A DNA stretch of 7,403 bases from an uncultured Neomegalonema sp. (GTDB taxonomy: Bacteria > Pseudomonadota > Alphaproteobacteria > Rhodobacterales > Rhodobacteraceae), in contig CALFWP010000173.1 of assembly GCA_937927905.1 (NCBI GenBank), positions 1-7,403 of the forward strand, in the 5' to 3' direction. A program made the position numbers and the translations under genes. The stretch's first letter is position 1. The number at the start of each line of letters is the position of its first letter. Of the stretch, positions 1 to 6,328 are shown in pieces. The notes under the pieces are model-generated. The model was not told where the DNA came from and did not search any database. It saw only the letters and a list, made by a program, of their open reading frames with translations.

Positions 1-123
1 CTGATCGAAAACTACTTCCAGAAGCTCAAGGAATTCAAACGCATTGCGATGCGCGCTTGTAAAACCGATACGTCGTTCGCGGCGATGATCAATCTCTGCG
101 CGGGCGTCATAAATTCAAGGTAA
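1..123 (+). CDS. IS5-family transposase, C-terminal end (partial)
   Basis: This is the last 40 codons of a transposase whose beginning lies outside the window. Frame 1 is open from base 1 and ends in TAA at 121-123. The peptide starts LIENYFQKLKEFKRIAMR and ends CAGVINSR. The pattern (V/I)EN(F/Y)FxKLKxFRRIAxR is typical of the C-terminal end of IS5-family (IS427/IS1031-like) DDE transposases. The Glu at residue 3 of the fragment would be the catalytic E of the DDE triad, and the R/K-rich stretch after it is the usual K/R-x6 region. A stop codon only about 16 bp from the putative element end fits this family. Whether the element is intact or truncated upstream cannot be seen. Confidence 0.85.
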   Translation: MIENYFQKLKEFKRIAMRACKTDTSFAAMINLCAGVINSR

Positions 124-139
124 CTGTCAACAGGCCCTA
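1..139 (+). mobile_element. Right end of an IS5-family insertion sequence (partial)
   Basis: The transposase tail is followed by TGTCAACAGGCCCTAG (about 125-140). A short terminal sequence just after the transposase stop is expected for the inverted repeat of an IS5-family element. The final CTAG (137-140) resembles the short TA-centred targets duplicated by this family, so the element edge is probably at 136-140. The left inverted repeat is outside the window, so the repeat pairing is inferred. Beyond this point the sequence becomes strongly A-rich and no longer resembles the element. Confidence 0.6.
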
Positions 140-244
140 GAAAAACAACCAAAAAAGATAATAAAAACAGCGTCTTTGACCTGTGAAACTTGTATTTAAT
201 GATTTACTATGGAAGTGCACAGGACATACAGGTTGTAATACAGC
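140..244. other. A-rich spacer with dyads between IS end and OM-protein gene
   Basis: No gene is seen here. The plus strand is A-rich from 141 to 168. Two small inverted repeats share one arm region: ACCTGT (179-184) with ACAGGT (228-233), and CCTGTG (180-185) with CACAGG (218-223). Read on the minus strand, downstream of the outer-membrane gene, these dyads are followed by T-rich stretches (168-141). They could therefore end that transcript, but the loops are long and no compact intrinsic terminator is visible. Confidence 0.3.
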
Positions 245-898
245 CTAAAAATTCCGTTTGAAGCCAAGCTTGATACTATGTTCATCATCCGGCCGGGTTG
301 TGATACCGCCTTGCGCTGTACCAAAATCAACGCCGCCGTTTTTCACAAAGGCATATTCGGCAAACACCGAAGATTGCTCATTAAAACTCAAATCGAAACC
401 CGCCGTCGCCCGTGCCGCGACAATCCCGGCTGTGTCGGTATCCGTTGTGGACGCCACGACCCCGAGACCGGCCGCTGCATAAGGCCGGACCGGAACATCC
501 GACTCAAAAGCATAACGCATCGAATAAAACCAGCTCATGCGCCGTTCCCGGTCCGTATTGGTCAGGGTGTCCGAAAATGCGGAAATATTGCCCAGCGGCA
601 GAATTTTATCCTGATTGAACTCAACCTCGACTAATCCCGCCCACCCGCTTTTTTCTTCTAGCGGGGTATCAGGAAATTCCGGCGTGACGCTCAGTATCTT
701 CTCGTCGAGACTTACAAAGTTCAGGTCATTTAAAAAACCGGTCGTTATGACAAAATCCAGATCGGCCTGTCCGGTTTCGGTCATGTCAATGATTTCAAGG
801 GGTGTCCAGCCGTTCGCCGCCTGTGCGGGTGACAATGTTACCACTGACAGAATAACTGCAGAAGATGCAATAAGATTTTGAATTTTCTTATTTTTCAT
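245..898 (-). CDS. Exported outer-membrane beta-barrel protein
   Basis: This encodes a 217-residue protein of unassigned function, probably inserted in the outer membrane. Residues 1-27 form a signal peptide: basic MKNKK, then a hydrophobic core, then a cleavage site after AQA. The mature part has alternating polar/hydrophobic strands separated by turns. Examples are WFYSMRYAF (123-131), a RPYAAAGLGVVAS strand pair (138-150), SSVFAEYAFV (176-185), and a last strand IKLGFKRNF ending in Phe. The C-terminal Phe and the PYxxAGLG and AEYxF motifs resemble the eight-stranded opacity/OmpW/OmpA-barrel group. The start was placed at 898 because it gives a clean signal peptide; the upstream ATGs at 913 and 967 would add an atypical leader. 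No strong Shine-Dalgarno sequence is seen. The gene stands alone and is divergent from hemB. A role as porin, adhesin or structural barrel cannot be separated from sequence. Confidence 0.8.
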   Translation of the reverse strand: MKNKKIQNLIASSAVILSVVTLSPAQAANGWTPLEIIDMTETGQADLDFVITTGFLNDLNFVSLDEKILSVTPEFPDTPLEEKSGWAGLVEVEFNQDKILPLGNISAFSDTLTNTDRERRMSWFYSMRYAFESDVPVRPYAAAGLGVVASTTDTDTAGIVAARATAGFDLSFNEQSSVFAEYAFVKNGGVDFGTAQGGITTRPDDEHSIKLGFKRNF

Positions 899-1063
899 GA
901 GCAGCACAATCATTGATTGATGACAATATGACGCCCTAAAGCGCCAGGTCCTGTAAAAATTTAGCAATAAATTCCTAAAATGCCGTTAGGACACTTGCGG
1001 AACATTCCTGCTATGCTCAGAATTAAACGGACATTCAAATTTTATACTAAGCAGATCAAACAT
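899..1063. promoter_or_regulatory. Divergent spacer between OM-barrel gene and hemB
   Basis: This 165-bp AT-rich region must hold the promoters for both flanking genes. On the plus strand, TATACT (1043-1048) is a reasonable -10 box for hemB and would give a very short leader before 1064. No convincing -35 hexamer lies 16-18 bp upstream of it. A near-consensus TATGCT (1012-1017) has a TTGCGG (995-1000) only 11 bp away, which is too close. On the minus strand no paired -10/-35 is evident. No tRNA or small ORF was recognised. Confidence 0.35.
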
Positions 1064-2068
1064 ATGACCCAAGCCTCGCCGAATCCGGTTTTTCCGCGAA
1101 CCCGCATGCGCCGGACACGTCAGGCCACCTGGTCACGTACAATGGTAGCGGAGAACACGCTGTCCGCTGCTGACTTCATCTGGCCGATTTTTATTATCGA
1201 GGGTGAAAACCGGACCGAGCCTGTAACCTCAATGCCCGGCGTCGAGCGGATGACGATAGACATTGCCGTGCGCCGCGTTGAGGAAGCCACCGATCTCGGT
1301 ATTCCATGCGTGGCATTATTTCCGAATATTGACAGCAGTTTGCGGACCCCGGCATGTGAGGAAGCCTGGAACCCAGATAACCTTGTATGCCGCGCAACCC
1401 GCGCGATCAAAAAGGCGGTGCCGGAAATCGGCGTCATGGAGGATGTCGCGCTCGATCCCTATAACGCGCTTGGGCATGACGGGATTGTTGCCGGGCAAAC
1501 AATTGTAAATGACGAGAGTATCACGGCGCTGGTCAAACAGGCACTGGTTCAGGCCGAAGCCGGAGCAAATATCATCGGCCCTTCGGATATGATGGACGGA
1601 CGGATCGGTGCGATACGCGATGCGCTGGAAGCGGCGGGTCATTCGGATATCATTCTACTGAGTTATGCGGCAAAATACGCATCGGCATTTTATGGCCCGT
1701 TCCGCGATGCAGTTGGTGCTTCAGGCAAACTGACCGGAGACAAAAAAACCTATCAGATGGATCCTCTGAATACGGATGAAGCCTTACGGGAAGTCTCGCT
1801 CGATTTGTCCGAGGGCGCGGATATGGTGATGGTCAAACCAGGGATGCCCTATCTCGATATCTGTCGCCGCGTCAAAGACACGTTCGGTGTTCCAACCTTT
1901 GCCTATCAGACCAGCGGTGAATACGCGATGCTGGAGGCGGCGGCGGCAAACGGCTGGCTGGACCGCGAAAAGGTCATGATGGAATCGCTGTATGCCTTCA
2001 AACGCGCAGGGTGTGACGGAATGCTGACCTATTATGCGGTTGAGGCCGCAAAACAGCTTATGCGTTAG
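1064..2068 (+). CDS. hemB: Delta-aminolevulinic acid dehydratase (porphobilinogen synthase)
   Basis: HemB condenses two 5-aminolevulinate molecules into porphobilinogen, an early common step of haem and other tetrapyrrole synthesis, in the cytoplasm. The 334-residue length is normal for the family. Both active-site lysines are visible: K204 in SYAAKYAS and the Schiff-base K258 in the signature GADMVMVKPGMPY (251-263). The substrate-recruiting arm RMRRTR (14-19) and SMPGV (56-60) are also typical. At the metal site the protein has A129, D131 and D139 (DVALDPYNALGHDG) where zinc-dependent enzymes carry three cysteines. It therefore belongs to the Mg-stimulated or metal-independent class, as in Pseudomonas aeruginosa HemB, where the same three residues are found. 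The start at 1064 begins just before the conserved N-terminal arm; an in-frame extension to 980 gives no family similarity. The Shine-Dalgarno sequence is weak. A transporter gene follows 50 bp downstream. Confidence 0.97.
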   Translation: MTQASPNPVFPRTRMRRTRQATWSRTMVAENTLSAADFIWPIFIIEGENRTEPVTSMPGVERMTIDIAVRRVEEATDLGIPCVALFPNIDSSLRTPACEEAWNPDNLVCRATRAIKKAVPEIGVMEDVALDPYNALGHDGIVAGQTIVNDESITALVKQALVQAEAGANIIGPSDMMDGRIGAIRDALEAAGHSDIILLSYAAKYASAFYGPFRDAVGASGKLTGDKKTYQMDPLNTDEALREVSLDLSEGADMVMVKPGMPYLDICRRVKDTFGVPTFAYQTSGEYAMLEAAAANGWLDREKVMMESLYAFKRAGCDGMLTYYAVEAAKQLMR

Positions 2069-2118
2069 CTTGGCGCTCTGCCACGCGTTGCGGATTGAAG
2101 ACAAACGGAAAAAACACC

Positions 2119-3006
2119 GTGGCCCTGACTGTTGAAACAAAAGCAAAGCTTGCATGCCTATACGGAGGGGCATGCTGGGGGCTGTTCTGGATCCCATTGC
2201 GGGCATTAGAGGATGCAGGGCTGCATCCGCTTTGGACATCCTTTGTTTATTTTCTTGTGCCGACATTATGTTTACTGCCGGTGCTAGCCATGCGCCGGGA
2301 CGCAGTAAAGCGCGGCGGGCTAAGCTTTCAGATCACCGTAATCACCAGCGGCCTTGCTCTGACCTGCTATTCCGCGTCAATTATTTACACCGAAGTGGTG
2401 CGGGCCATTCTGCTGTTTTATCTGATGCCGATCTGGAGCACTTTGCTTGCCAGGATTTACCTGGGTGAAGCTCTGACGCTCGGCCGTATCTTGGCTATCG
2501 GTTTGGCAGTGTTGGGTATGCTGACCATTTTCGGGCTGGGACTGACCTTTCCCGTGCCGCAAAATGCCGGAGACTGGCTGGGCCTCGCAGCAGGATTTTT
2601 CTGGGCCGTAACCGCAGTCCGGCTGCGACTTGATGAAACGAACAGTTCGCTTGATTTAACGGCCGGTTTTTTTGTCTGGTCATTGGTAATAACCGGTCTT
2701 GCTGCATTGGCACTGGCCCCGGGACATATCCCGGAAATCAAACAGGCTATGCCTGTCATGCCGTTGCTGATTTTGTTCATGCTGCTTTTTGTGTTGCCGG
2801 GAACGTATGCCTGTCTCTGGGCACCAAAATTCATCAGTCCCGGCACTGTCTCTTTCCTGCTGATGACTGAAGTTGCCGTGGGTGCGGTCTCTGCCGCACT
2901 GCTTGCAGGAGAACGATTTGAATTGCGCGAAACTGTGGGCGTGTTGCTGATTGCCGGTGCCAGCCTCATAGAAACGGGCACTATGATGATAAAATCACGT
3001 GCATGA
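2119..3006 (+). CDS. DMT-superfamily (EamA-type) membrane transporter
   Basis: This is an inner-membrane protein of about 295 residues with roughly ten hydrophobic helices arranged as two EamA-like repeats, the usual architecture and size of the drug/metabolite transporter superfamily. The first repeat contains the characteristic stretch around residues 90-136 (YTEVVRAILLFYLMPIWS, then a GE motif and a hydrophobic helix with GLAVLGM). The second has the matching region at 246-285 (LLMTEVAVGAVSAALLAGER). N-terminal GGACWGLFWIPLR is typical of helix 1. Substrates of this family range from amino acids to nucleotide sugars and drugs, and nothing here identifies one. The start is uncertain. GTG at 2119 has GGAA 8 bp upstream and is preferred; TTG at 2095 would add eight residues. 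The gene probably shares a transcript with hemB, 50 bp upstream. Confidence 0.88.
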   Translation: MALTVETKAKLACLYGGACWGLFWIPLRALEDAGLHPLWTSFVYFLVPTLCLLPVLAMRRDAVKRGGLSFQITVITSGLALTCYSASIIYTEVVRAILLFYLMPIWSTLLARIYLGEALTLGRILAIGLAVLGMLTIFGLGLTFPVPQNAGDWLGLAAGFFWAVTAVRLRLDETNSSLDLTAGFFVWSLVITGLAALALAPGHIPEIKQAMPVMPLLILFMLLFVLPGTYACLWAPKFISPGTVSFLLMTEVAVGAVSAALLAGERFELRETVGVLLIAGASLIETGTMMIKSRA

Positions 3007-3014
3007 CACCGGAT

Positions 3015-3932
3015 CTATGAGGGATCGGCGGGTATTCCGATCTGCTCAAAAATCGCATTACAAATGCCGTCCATTTCTAATGCGAAAAAGTTTTTGGCTG
3101 CGGCCTGATTGGGATGGAAAGGGTCTTTAACCATACCGTCCTTATTCAAGCGGAAAAAAGCCTTATTGCCCTGATTGGCTGCCACGGTTTCCGGCGTAGA
3201 GCCGGGCACAAAAGTACAGCGGCTGCCGGTTTCGTAAAACGCCTGACGCAGATTTTCCTGCGCCCTAAGGCGGAGTTTTGTAATTTTTTCCGAATAAGCC
3301 GGTGCGGTTGTCATGAAGATACAGGGAATATCAGCCGGCACCTGCGACATCATGGCCTGTACATCCGCCACAGCTTTCTTTTTACTGAAAGCCCAGCGTC
3401 TGGCGGAATTTCCCAGAAAAGACATCAGAAACAGTTTCGGACGGTAATACCCTTCTCTGAACATTGTCTCGAACGGTGAATGTCCCTGTTCGCAGAACTG
3501 ATATTGCGGGCCTTCCCCGATCTGGACATATTTATTGCCGGTATCATTCACAAAACCATAGGAACCGGCATTCACATTCCAGGTCGGATCAACATCACAG
3601 ACCTTACCCTTGGCCTTACCACTGCGCGCGGTCCAGGAATGGATTGAAGTTGAGCGCACACCGATGACAGCAACATTCATTTCGCCAAGTCGGACAAGAT
3701 CACGCTTTTGATTCTCGTCCGGCTGACAATGCTGTTTGATATCTGTGAAAAATTCCAGAAATGCCGGACCGGACCCGAATGATATCTGACTATCTCCGAG
3801 TATCAGAATGTCGGGTGAAACAAACTGCTCTTCCGGGCCACCTGGTGTTGCAGGTGCAGAGGACAGACTCAACGCACAAGCAAAAGACACCATTAAAAGG
3901 CGGCAACGGTATAACAGCTTGCGCTTCGGCAT
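3015..3932 (-). CDS. Exported SGNH/GDSL-hydrolase-like protein, second gene of a tandem pair
   Basis: This 305-residue protein is predicted to be periplasmic and to have an SGNH-type serine-esterase fold. A basic start (MPKRK) and hydrophobic stretch form a signal peptide, probably cleaved after APA (26-28). The nucleophile block is ILGDSQISFG (43-52) with S48. Likely oxyanion-hole residues are G91 (GVRST) and N175 (FLGN). The catalytic Asp/His block is KDPFHP (269-274) with D270 and H273. Six cysteines (69, 112, 147, 204, 239, 291) match the paralogue one for one, suggesting disulfides in an oxidising compartment. Other shared motifs are VRSTxxHSW, NAGxYG, QIGxGPxYQFC, SPFExxF, GYYxP and PCxFMTTxP. 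The start at 3932 is preceded by a purine-rich AGAGAGAG, and the upstream paralogue stops 12 bp before it, so the two form an operon. Substrate unknown; acyl or acetyl ester cleavage is inferred. Confidence 0.85.
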   Translation of the reverse strand: MPKRKLLYRCRLLMVSFACALSLSSAPATPGGPEEQFVSPDILILGDSQISFGSGPAFLEFFTDIKQHCQPDENQKRDLVRLGEMNVAVIGVRSTSIHSWTARSGKAKGKVCDVDPTWNVNAGSYGFVNDTGNKYVQIGEGPQYQFCEQGHSPFETMFREGYYRPKLFLMSFLGNSARRWAFSKKKAVADVQAMMSQVPADIPCIFMTTAPAYSEKITKLRLRAQENLRQAFYETGSRCTFVPGSTPETVAANQGNKAFFRLNKDGMVKDPFHPNQAAAKNFFALEMDGICNAIFEQIGIPADPS

Positions 3933-3944
3933 GGCTCTCTCTGG

Positions 3945-5015
3945 TTATTGTCCTAGCTGGTTGAAAACCGCTCGGCAGATCTGCGGGGTGTTCAAGGTGA
4001 CAAAATGCCGGACAGCCGCAGGACCGGGGTGAAACGGGTCCTTGACGCTGCCATCATCTCTGCGTCTGAAATATTTTGCATTCCCTTCAATCTCCGCAAC
4101 AACTTCCGGGGTATATCCTTCAACAAAATCACATCGTCCGTAAAGGTCGAATGCCGCTTTTATATTGGTTTGGGCGCGTGTACGCCGCGCATTTACCTCT
4201 GCCCCGTGAACCGGAACCGTAGTCATAAACATACAAGGGATGCCGGCCGGAATCTGATTCAAGGTTTGTAAAACATCCCTGCGCGCCAGGTCCGGATTGT
4301 CCGCCCAGCGTTTGGAGGCATTGCCAAGAAACGCAAGAACCAACAGATCCGGCGTGTAATACCCGTTGGCGAACAGTTCTTCAAATGGTGAACGTCCGGG
4401 TGTACAAAACTGATAATGCGGGCCTTTTCCGATCTGTACAAAAGCACGTTCAGGGTTGCCGCCAACACCGTACGCACCGGCATTGACGCCGTATTTTTGA
4501 TCTACCTCACAAATTGTCGCCTTGGTTTGTTCATCTCTGGCTACCCAGGAATGCAACCCCGTGGAGCGGACACCAAGTGCGGCGGTATTTGCATTGTGCA
4601 GTGCCGGAATGCCCCGTCCGGCGGGAATATAAGAAGCGCAGTGGTTCGGAATACCGGAAAAAAATTCATTATATATTTTTCCGGCCCCGAAGGAAATCTG
4701 ACTGTCACCGAGAATCAGAATATCAGGTCCTGTACCCGGTCTTTTGACAGGCCGTTTTACTTTAGCGAAGAAGGCGCGCTGTTCAGGAGACCACACCGGC
4801 TTTCTGATCGGAAGCACAACTTTTACCTGAGGCAGAAGCGGGAGTTCCGCTTGTATCGCAGGTAAAATCTGTACAGTGGGATGCCAAACCTGTGTTTCAA
4901 CAGGCGGAAGCTGCGCAGCCGTGGGTAAAGTTTGCACGGCGGGGGGTTGTGTATGCGCAACAGCGGATAACGTCTGTACGGCAAGTACCGGAATTGCCAG
5001 AAATTTCTTTAACAT
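3945..5015 (-). CDS. Exported SGNH/GDSL-hydrolase-like protein with Pro/Gln/Val-rich spacer, first gene of a tandem pair
   Basis: This 356-residue paralogue of the downstream gene shares about 49% identity over roughly 260 residues by hand alignment, with essentially one single-residue gap. A signal peptide (MLKKFLAIPVLAVQTLSAVA) is followed by a low-complexity spacer rich in Pro, Gln, Val and Ala (about 21-92). That spacer is absent from the paralogue and contains the recurring motif VQ(T/I)L (13-16, 27-30, 48-51). The SGNH-like domain starts near residue 97. It has nucleophile S105 in ILGDSQISFG, G148 in GVRST, N232 in FLGN, and D326/H329 in KDPFHP. Cysteines 126, 169, 204, 261, 295 and 347 align with all six mature cysteines of the partner. 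The start at 5015 was chosen because AAGG lies 9 bp upstream and a signal peptide begins there; an upstream ATG at 5066 gives a poor leader. The spacer may let the domain reach away from the membrane. Substrate unknown. Confidence 0.85.
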   Translation of the reverse strand: MLKKFLAIPVLAVQTLSAVAHTQPPAVQTLPTAAQLPPVETQVWHPTVQILPAIQAELPLLPQVKVVLPIRKPVWSPEQRAFFAKVKRPVKRPGTGPDILILGDSQISFGAGKIYNEFFSGIPNHCASYIPAGRGIPALHNANTAALGVRSTGLHSWVARDEQTKATICEVDQKYGVNAGAYGVGGNPERAFVQIGKGPHYQFCTPGRSPFEELFANGYYTPDLLVLAFLGNASKRWADNPDLARRDVLQTLNQIPAGIPCMFMTTVPVHGAEVNARRTRAQTNIKAAFDLYGRCDFVEGYTPEVVAEIEGNAKYFRRRDDGSVKDPFHPGPAAVRHFVTLNTPQICRAVFNQLGQ

Positions 5016-5170
5016 CACACCAAACCTTATCCGGAACCGGGCTGTTGCCGCCCAGCCGCATATCATCCGTCAACACTTATCAGTGTCATTGTGAATACGG
5101 CATAAAAGTGCAAAATTCACGGCAGAGACGCATTATTGTCAACCCAACCTGAAAGGCGATTGAAAACAGC
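5016..5170. promoter_or_regulatory. Divergent spacer between SGNH operon and argE
   Basis: This 155-bp region must drive transcription both ways. It contains two inverted repeats: ACACT-TATC-AGTGT (5073-5086), and GTGAAT (5091-5096) with ATTCAC (5115-5120). The latter arms are 18 bp apart, about two helical turns centre to centre, which suits a dimeric repressor. A perfect minus-strand TTGACA lies at 5142-5137. For argE the only Shine-Dalgarno-like sequence is AAGG at 5153-5156, 14 bp from the ATG, so spacing is long. No coding sequence is recognised. Confidence 0.35.
5114..5142 (-). promoter_or_regulatory. Possible promoter for the SGNH tandem operon
   Basis: On the minus strand a consensus -35 TTGACA (5142-5137) is followed after 17 bp by TGAATT (5119-5114), a poor -10 matching three of six consensus bases. 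If real, transcription would start near 5107, leaving a leader of about 90 nt before the ATG at 5015. The -10 overlaps the ATTCAC arm of the 5091-5120 inverted repeat, so a protein binding that repeat would block it. The weak -10 is the main doubt. Confidence 0.3.
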
Positions 5171-6328
5171 ATGACCCGAACCGCCGCCGATATCCTGAAA
5201 ACCCTGATTGGCTTTGATACCGTAAGTCACAAATCCAACCTGCCCCTTATTGAATGGGTTGAGGAGTATCTGAGCGGGCAAGGTGTTACAACACAACGGA
5301 TTTACGACGAAACCGGCGAAAAGGCGAACCTGATCGCGACCATCGGCCCGAAGGATGTACCGGGCATCGTTCTGTCCGGCCATGTGGATGTTGTCCCTGT
5401 TGAGGGACAGCCCTGGTCCACCGATCCCTTTAAAGCCACCGTGATTGATGACCGGATTTACGGGCGCGGGTCTTCGGATATGAAGGGGTTTGACGCTTGT
5501 GTCCTTGCGGCAGTGCCGCAGATGGTAACCGCCGGTCTGACCACGCCTTTGCATATCTGTCTGTCCTATGACGAGGAGGTCGGGTGTATCGGCGTGCGCA
5601 GCGCGATTACCGCCTTTGCCGGTTGGGAGGTGCCGCCGAAAGCCTGTATCGTCGGAGAGCCGACGGGGATGCAGGTGGTCACCGGCCATAAATCGAAACA
5701 CTCGGTCCGTGTGACGGTGCGCGGAAAGGCGGGGCATTCCTCGCTTGCGCCTGATTTTGTCAATGCGGTCGAATATGCTTCGCGGCTGGTGGTGTTTATC
5801 TCCGATAAAGGCCGCGAGCTGGCGGCGGAAGGCGCGCGTGATCCGCTCTATGATTGTATCCACTCCACCGCCCATGTCGGGCTGATCAATGGCGGAACCC
5901 AGCTGAATATCGTGCCGGAACAGGCAAGTTTCGACTTTGAATTCCGCACCATCGCCGAGGATGACCCCGCCGCGCTCGTGCAGGAGGTCATAGACCACGC
6001 CAAGACGGTTCTGGTGCCCGCAATGCAGGCGGTGCATCCCGATACCGGTATTGACTTTGACCCGCTGACCGAGGTTGACGGGTTGCAAATCTCCGAGGAT
6101 TCGGAGGTTGTTACGCTGGCCAAGGCGCTGGCCAAACGCAATGATCACGCCAAGGTTGCCTATGGCACCGAGGGCGGCCTTTTCCAGACCATGGCGGATA
6201 TTCCGACTGTGGTGATCGGCCCGGGCAGCATCGACCGCGCTCATAAAGCAGACGAATATATCACCTTTGATGAACTCGCCGCCGGCAGTGCCTTTATCAC
6301 ACGGCTGATCGAACGGTGCTGTTCCTAA
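5171..6328 (+). CDS. argE: Acetylornithine deacetylase, M20 metallopeptidase family
   Basis: ArgE hydrolyses N2-acetylornithine to ornithine and acetate in arginine biosynthesis, in the cytoplasm. The 385-residue length fits the alphaproteobacterial ArgE group of the M20/dimetal family. The metal-site residues are in order: H71 (SGHVDVVP), D103 (GRGSSDMKG), catalytic base E135 and ligand E136 (DEEVGC), E163 (GEPT), and H358 (AHKADEY). The dimerisation/lid domain begins near GKAGHSS (185-191) and includes GGTQLNIVPE (241-250). GTEGGLF (332-338) and the final HKADEY are characteristic of ArgE rather than of DapE, but a related M20 deacetylase or deacylase is the main alternative. Base composition is clearly more GC-rich than in the SGNH genes beside it. 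The gene is divergent from the SGNH operon. Its TAA stop overlaps the stop of the convergent pagL-like gene. Confidence 0.92.
   Translation: MTRTAADILKTLIGFDTVSHKSNLPLIEWVEEYLSGQGVTTQRIYDETGEKANLIATIGPKDVPGIVLSGHVDVVPVEGQPWSTDPFKATVIDDRIYGRGSSDMKGFDACVLAAVPQMVTAGLTTPLHICLSYDEEVGCIGVRSAITAFAGWEVPPKACIVGEPTGMQVVTGHKSKHSVRVTVRGKAGHSSLAPDFVNAVEYASRLVVFISDKGRELAAEGARDPLYDCIHSTAHVGLINGGTQLNIVPEQASFDFEFRTIAEDDPAALVQEVIDHAKTVLVPAMQAVHPDTGIDFDPLTEVDGLQISEDSEVVTLAKALAKRNDHAKVAYGTEGGLFQTMADIPTVVIGPGSIDRAHKADEYITFDELAAGSAFITRLIERCCS

Noticed and set aside
176..210. TTGACC with TACTAT on the plus strand as a promoter for a small RNA
   Set aside because: The spacer is 23 bp, well outside the usual range, and no plus-strand gene follows.
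980..1063. N-terminal extension of hemB by 28 residues
   Set aside because: The added residues have no HemB similarity and cover the likely promoter region; the start at 1064 sits right before the conserved arm.
2457..2981. Minus-strand open frame (174 codons) within the transporter gene
   Set aside because: It lies wholly inside a clear EamA transporter, and its Ser/Pro/Thr-rich product has no family resemblance.
3023..3042. GATCGG/CCGATC hairpin at the SGNH/transporter junction, considered as a bidirectional terminator
   Set aside because: It lies inside the 3' end of the SGNH coding sequence and has no T-run on either side.
3876..3905. Lipoprotein signal (SFAC at residues 16-19) in the second SGNH gene
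   Set aside because: The residues before the Cys do not match a lipobox, and the hydrophobic stretch continues past it, so ordinary signal peptidase I cleavage is more likely.
4416..4865. Plus-strand open frame (149 codons) across the SGNH gene
   Set aside because: It is antisense to a conserved paralogue; the paralogy and catalytic motifs are on the minus strand.
5117..6244. A 375-codon open frame on the minus strand antisense to argE
   Set aside because: The plus-strand frame encodes an ArgE with every metal ligand. The antisense frame is explained by the high GC3 of argE, has no recognisable domain, and its product is rich in His, Arg and Gly as typical shadows are.
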